47,007 nt of DNA from the NCBI GenBank assembly GCA_029238125.1, contig JAQWGQ010000025.1, positions 1 through 47,007 of the forward strand, given 5' to 3'. The notes below the pieces were generated by a model. That model saw nothing but the letters and a program-made list of their open reading frames with translations, was not told the origin of the DNA and searched no databases. Origin of the DNA: Flavobacteriaceae bacterium (GTDB taxonomy: Bacteria; Bacteroidota; Bacteroidia; Flavobacteriales; Flavobacteriaceae). Shown in pieces: positions 42,610-47,007 of this stretch (position 1 is the stretch's first letter; each line of letters begins with the position of its first letter). The translations under genes were made by a program, and so were the position numbers.

Positions 42610-45600
42610 TCAAATTGTATTCTTTTTTACAATTTTTTTAATCAAGGATTTAAAATCATCAAAGCCAACACGGTAAGACAACCCGATTCCTTGCGTATAT
42701 CCGAGTTCATCACCAAAATATTGAAACTCATTTTCTCTATTAAATATGCGTGCACGTAAAGCTCCATCTTTGCTTAATAAAAATTCGATTGTCACATCTC
42801 CCACAATTATGGTTTCCTCAACACCTCCAAAGGGGACACCGAGTTTGCCGTTGATCAGCAGTCGTTCTGAAATTTGGGTCACAAGAGTGAGACCCAGCCG
42901 ATCTTGCGTTTGTACAGTCGCTTCTGCATTTCGATCTCCTTGCAAATAATCCAACCCTAACTTCAGCTTGTCCTCATCCCCAGAGAAAATCGATTCAAAC
43001 ACACCAGATGCTTTCTGAAATAGGTTGTTTGTTAAAGTTTGTGTTGAAATGGCTGATAAGGATAAGTCGCTAATAAACACCCCTTGCGACAGAAGGGATA
43101 TGGCTTGAATTTGCCTGCGTTCCTCATCGCCCAATTTATAGGCAAGATCATTTCGGACATTTGCTGATGTATTGGGAAAATCGATCGAAAAACTCGGTGT
43201 TTCAGGCTGCATGATACTACCAGACAAGTAAATATTTACATCGGTTGGGATTTTTCGATTTAATCCTGGATTTTCAAGTAAGATAGCTGGATTTGCTCCA
43301 CCCGGAACCTCATATGTGGCTTGTAAATTTAATTCGGCGTCTAGTGGATTGCCATTCCACACGATTGTCCCACCTGGTTCTAAAATAAATTCTTTTTCCA
43401 GTATCCCTAAATTTTTAAAACTATAAACTCCATTTAATGCTATAAAGTCTCCCCATACGCTAAATATTCCATCTGTATTGACTTCTATGAGAATACTCCC
43501 TAATCCAGAGCCACTCAGTGTGCTTCCCGTATCACTATCAATCACGAGCTCAAGTTCAGCGTCTGGCGTAATTGATAAATCAAAATTGAGAGCGAGTCCT
43601 TTAATTTCTGTGGGCGAAGAAGCTAAGTCAACACTTTTACTCGTCCTGTTTTTTTCGACAAATCGTATGTAAGAGACATCCTCTATGCTTGGCGTATTGT
43701 CAACTGGAATGATAATATTTGTTCCCTTAGCGGATTGACCCAAAACGTCAAAAGTCAAGGATTGGGCTGGCCCATGAATATGGGCAGAACCATTCAGTAC
43801 TGCTTTTCCGTAATAGTTATTATCAAAATCATTATCTGTATCTAAAACGAGAAGCCCTTCACTAGACAGATTCATGTCTAATGTAAAAAATTGAAAGTTT
43901 TGATGTGTAATTGATCCCCCGAAGTTTGCTGAAGTCAAGGTATTCTCGTCGATCAAGAGAGTAGACTCAAACTGAAAGGACGTTGGATTTACAGTCAACT
44001 TTGTGTGGTCTACAAGGCGGTATCCAACATTTAAATATGGTACTGAAAGTCTAAATCCCTCTAAAAATAGCTCACCTTCAAGTGTGGGTTGGTTCCACTT
44101 CCCTCCTATTGAAATTAAACCATCGATCTCTCCGCCAACATCTGTGAGGGAGTTCCCAATAATATGGTCAAGTGTAGCTGCGGGAAATTTATGAAAAGTA
44201 GCATTGAGATCTAGATTGTCATCACTTTGGGGAAAGATCAGGCCCTCAATTGTGCTTGTTTTTAGATCGTTATCAACTGTACTGAATGACAACTCGTAGG
44301 CATCTTGAAGAGATCGCAGAGAAATAGAAGCATCGCCTAAAAAAGAATCATTTAATGATAAAGAGTCAATCTTCAGATTTGCCTCTCCACCAAATGTATC
44401 ATTATCGAGGGTAATATCAAGCGTACCGTTGGTAATCCCACTAACAATTCTCTTTTGCTTAGACGCAATAATATCGGAAAGATCAATATTTTCAAAAATG
44501 GCTTCAAAACGCTGTGTTTTTTGCTGGTCAAACGAAAGATGGAGGGTAGATTCATCATTTGAAAAAATAGTTGAATCAAGCTGAACACCTTTTGAAGATA
44601 CACGTAAAGAACTGGTTCTTTCATCCAATTGGTTTACTTTCCATTGCTTGCCCTGAAATGAGATCTTAGATGGTTGAATATGAAATTCAAATTCTTGATT
44701 GTCATCCAGTGTGGAATAAAAATTGACCTCACTATGTAAAGAATTACTATCGTATTCAGCTCTAAAATACAGTCTGTCATTTATGACTGTATTTATAAGC
44801 TGAAATTGACTTAGATTAAGACCCATTCCCTGAAATTCCTCAATATGTACGAAGGATTTATACAATGGGTTGTCATTATCCAATGTCAAACGCAATTGAG
44901 AAAAAACTTTATCTTCATACCGAATGTAGGGAATATCAAACTGCAGGATCGCTTCGTTTACGTTAGCACTTAGCTTACCGCGAAAAAAAGAATTGTCATC
45001 AATCGAAATATCATCACTTAAAGCTCTGAATAATTTTTCCTTGATATTAATGCTAAAGTTGACAAATTTGGAAGAGTCAAGCTGCAGGGGTTTGTATGAA
45101 GAAAAGTAGCTTCCGAATGAATTCTTTATCATTTTGTTCAAATCCGAAAATTCGAATCTTCCGTAAATTAATCCGTTGACAACATCGTCAGAAATGATAT
45201 TGAAAAAACGCAAATCTTTATTCACCCTAGATTGTATGCTAAAATCCTCAAATGAAAACAGTTTATCTTTTGAGCGGATTTGAACAGACTCTGCGTTAAT
45301 GTCTCCAATAAAATTATCGTTTTGGTTCCCTTGTCCAACGAGTTCAAAATTGCCCGAAAGCGTTCTGGCCCCCGAAGATTTTGAAGACTGAATAGGTTGA
45401 AGTTTTAATTCGCTTACTTCTGCGATTGCTGAAAATTTCTGTACAGAGTCATTCGTTTCAAATTTTCCTTGGATTTGCAACTTTGCATCAATATCATTTA
45501 TGTCAACTGACCCAACAACTCGGCTTTGATTAAGATTAATGTCAACAATTATAGAGTCGAGTTTGTTTTCGCGATATGAAAAGGATGAAAATTGACCGAA

Positions 45601-46929
45601 TAATTTCGTGTCGAGCTGATCAAACTGAAATCCTTTCCCTTGTACAAGCAATGATACATCAGTAGTCCCAAGATCAGATTGATTCAACAGACTGCCAATG
45701 TTAAATTGACTCGCTCGAATTTGACCGTCATAAAGAGGATTCATTTGCCTTCCTTTTTGATAAAAATCAAAATTGATTTGCAGTGGACCTAAGGGTGAGT
45801 CAACAGAAAGATTTAATTTATGGTTATCGGATTGACTGGCAATTGTTCCGCTGATATTCGATTTCCCAAATCGTTTTAAGACATCTACACTGGGTTTCTC
45901 CAAAGTTGGAAAAAGAGTTTGGATATCATTCGGGTTTATGGATAGCTCATGAATTGTGAGCTTTGAGGAGCTAGGAATATTGAAAGTGAATGAGCCCAAA
46001 AAGTTACTTTTTTCATACTTCATGCGAATAGAATCTATTGCGTATTCGCTTGGATTACCCGAAAAATTAAGTTGGTCTAGAAAAATGGTTTCAGAACTAG
46101 AAATATTTGGGACTAAAAATTCTAACTCTTGCAAACCCAAAAAAGAGTCCTGAACGACAGCATCTATGGATATGTCATCATAAAAATTGCGAAACCCTTC
46201 TTTTGGATAATGCATGAAAACATCAGATATAAATTGAGAATTCGGTGTGATTATCTTCATGTTTTGAAATTCAGCACCCTCAGAATCGAATGAACAAATT
46301 GCTTCTAAATTCAGAACTTGAATATTTTGATGATTCGCAAAAAAACTCATTTCCTGAATCTGAGTTGAAAAATCATCAACATGAGAATTCAAATCAACTA
46401 GTTTCGCATTTATATTCGAAAAAAGTTGTTTCGTAAAGTCTGCTTTATTATGATCCGTGAATTGCACTTTACTATGGTTAAGCTTGATGGTAGTTGCGCT
46501 AAGTTGTTTAGTAGCAGTATTATCAGATCTAACTTTTTCAATAAAAATGTCAAGGTTGGATTGATCTTCATTCTTGTACTTCACAACATTTAAAACCAAA
46601 GAATCAAATGCAACCTCACCCAAATGAAGTTTACTAGAAATCAGCCCGCCTAAGTGATAAGATTCAAACGCAAAATGATCGACAAAAACCAAAGTGTCAC
46701 TTCGATGGTCACGAATCAGTAAATCAGTGAAAGAGGTAGTCCCAACAGGGTTGACAAAAAGAGTTCCCATAGAGAGTTCCACATCAAAGTCGTTTATGAA
46801 TTTACTTTTTAACCAAGAATTGATAGCAGACTGGCCTACAGGAGAAAGAAACAAGGCAATCGTTGTCACGGTAAGACTTAAACTCATTACCGTTATTTTT
46901 TTTACGTTACGCCAGTGTTTTTGGGTCAA
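42610..46929 (-). CDS. tamB: Translocation/assembly module TamB-like protein
   Basis: The 1439-residue product has one N-terminal membrane helix (about 14-30) and a very long beta-rich body of repeated short strands, the AsmA/TamB-type lipid groove. The C-terminal DUF490 domain (about 1100-1420) includes G-G-T-I-V-W-N-G-N-P-L-D-A-E-L-N-L-Q-A-T-Y. Such proteins span the periplasm and move phospholipids or help insert outer-membrane proteins. The start is TTG at 46929; an in-frame stop at 46941-46939 leaves no ATG upstream, and internal ATG 46887 would remove the basic residues before the helix. Its start lies 35 bases from the divergent tsaD start. Confidence 0.9.
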   Translation of the reverse strand: MTQKHWRNVKKITVMSLSLTVTTIALFLSPVGQSAINSWLKSKFINDFDVELSMGTLFVNPVGTTSFTDLLIRDHRSDTLVFVDHFAFESYHLGGLISSKLHLGEVAFDSLVLNVVKYKNEDQSNLDIFIEKVRSDNTATKQLSATTIKLNHSKVQFTDHNKADFTKQLFSNINAKLVDLNSHVDDFSTQIQEMSFFANHQNIQVLNLEAICSFDSEGAEFQNMKIITPNSQFISDVFMHYPKEGFRNFYDDISIDAVVQDSFLGLQELEFLVPNISSSETIFLDQLNFSGNPSEYAIDSIRMKYEKSNFLGSFTFNIPSSSKLTIHELSINPNDIQTLFPTLEKPSVDVLKRFGKSNISGTIASQSDNHKLNLSVDSPLGPLQINFDFYQKGRQMNPLYDGQIRASQFNIGSLLNQSDLGTTDVSLLVQGKGFQFDQLDTKLFGQFSSFSYRENKLDSIIVDINLNQSRVVGSVDINDIDAKLQIQGKFETNDSVQKFSAIAEVSELKLQPIQSSKSSGARTLSGNFELVGQGNQNDNFIGDINAESVQIRSKDKLFSFEDFSIQSRVNKDLRFFNIISDDVVNGLIYGRFEFSDLNKMIKNSFGSYFSSYKPLQLDSSKFVNFSINIKEKLFRALSDDISIDDNSFFRGKLSANVNEAILQFDIPYIRYEDKVFSQLRLTLDNDNPLYKSFVHIEEFQGMGLNLSQFQLINTVINDRLYFRAEYDSNSLHSEVNFYSTLDDNQEFEFHIQPSKISFQGKQWKVNQLDERTSSLRVSSKGVQLDSTIFSNDESTLHLSFDQQKTQRFEAIFENIDLSDIIASKQKRIVSGITNGTLDITLDNDTFGGEANLKIDSLSLNDSFLGDASISLRSLQDAYELSFSTVDNDLKTSTIEGLIFPQSDDNLDLNATFHKFPAATLDHIIGNSLTDVGGEIDGLISIGGKWNQPTLEGELFLEGFRLSVPYLNVGYRLVDHTKLTVNPTSFQFESTLLIDENTLTSANFGGSITHQNFQFFTLDMNLSSEGLLVLDTDNDFDNNYYGKAVLNGSAHIHGPAQSLTFDVLGQSAKGTNIIIPVDNTPSIEDVSYIRFVEKNRTSKSVDLASSPTEIKGLALNFDLSITPDAELELVIDSDTGSTLSGSGLGSILIEVNTDGIFSVWGDFIALNGVYSFKNLGILEKEFILEPGGTIVWNGNPLDAELNLQATYEVPGGANPAILLENPGLNRKIPTDVNIYLSGSIMQPETPSFSIDFPNTSANVRNDLAYKLGDEERRQIQAISLLSQGVFISDLSLSAISTQTLTNNLFQKASGVFESIFSGDEDKLKLGLDYLQGDRNAEATVQTQDRLGLTLVTQISERLLINGKLGVPFGGVEETIIVGDVTIEFLLSKDGALRARIFNRENEFQYFGDELGYTQGIGLSYRVGFDDFKSLIKKIVKKNTI

Positions 46930-46939
46930 ATCAATATAT

Positions 46940-46947
46940 TAACTTTG
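46940..46947 (+). promoter_or_regulatory. Candidate tsaD promoter -7 box
   Basis: TAACTTTG followed by C fits the Bacteroidota TAnnTTTG box, with TTG at 46921-46923 about 16 bases upstream. It lies 17 bases before the tsaD ATG, a plausible leader length. The -33 part overlaps the first codons of tamB on the other strand. Confidence 0.5.
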
Positions 46948-46964
46948 CTTGCTAAACAAGAATC

Positions 46965-47007
46965 ATGCCTGTAATCCTCGGAATCGAATCATCTTGTGAC
47001 GATACGG
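46965..47007 (+). CDS. tsaD: tRNA threonylcarbamoyladenosine synthase subunit TsaD (5' fragment)
   Basis: Only 14 complete codons are present before the window ends: M-P-V-I-L-G-I-E-S-S-C-D-D-T. This is the near-invariant N-terminus of TsaD (Gcp/Kae1), which transfers threonylcarbamoyl to A37 of ANN-decoding tRNAs. ATG 46965 is the natural start. The divergent position to tamB is common in Flavobacteriia. Confidence 0.9.
   Translation, partial: MPVILGIESSCDDT

Overview
The window looks like a chromosomal segment of a Bacteroidota bacterium, most likely of the class Flavobacteriia. Supporting signs are type IX secretion (T9SS) C-terminal sorting domains on several exported proteins, the bacillithiol enzyme BshA, a TonB-dependent receptor with a CarboxypepD-like N-terminal domain, the DUF1800/DUF1501 pair, Bacteroidota-type LptD, MlaD and TamB, promoter-like TAnnTTTG boxes and very little Shine-Dalgarno signal. 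No tRNA, rRNA, CRISPR array or insertion sequence was found.

Layout. 1-946: the end of an unidentified gene, a 47-residue small ORF and an ECF sigma factor. 1087-3889: uvrA, preceded by a perfect palindrome that covers its only plausible start. 3869-8962 (minus): a three-gene surface-polysaccharide operon (YfhO-like membrane protein, glycosyltransferase, flippase). 9039-12638 (plus): an outer-membrane protein with a very basic tail, a GNAT-like protein and mnmE.

12621-17527 is a compact A+T-rich genomic island inserted at the 3' end of mnmE. It is bounded by an 18-bp imperfect direct repeat, and both copies encode the invariant MnmE ending C-I-G-K-stop. This is the same target type used by Salmonella SGI1 in thdF (mnmE). 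The island carries a tyrosine recombinase lacking the first catalytic Arg, an excisionase-like HTH protein, a 135-residue protein with the three motifs of a HUH Rep/relaxase domain (possible nested-palindrome origin upstream), a translationally coupled ribbon-helix-helix-like protein, and two exported cargo proteins. Direct 17-bp repeats inside each end look like recombinase arm sites.

17547-27410: secreted and envelope proteins (T9SS cargo, DUF481-like barrel, small lipoprotein), a likely metal-linked TonB receptor plus HMA-domain protein, the DUF1800/DUF1501 pair, and a lysine-degradation pair (saccharopine-dehydrogenase family plus DUF1338/HglS-like). 27413-36632 (all minus): bshA, a GH3-beta-lactamase fusion, a conserved small protein, a two-part Fe-S oxidoreductase split by a HAD phosphatase, an MCE/MlaD protein and a cell-wall amidase. 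36552-39626 (plus): lptD and ridA. 39623-42499 (minus): an N-acetylglucosamine-kinase-like protein, gapA and pfkA. 42610-47007: tamB, and divergently the first codons of tsaD.

Most of the window is ordinary core genome for envelope assembly, DNA repair, tRNA modification and central metabolism. The mnmE island is the accessory part and the main candidate for something not well described.
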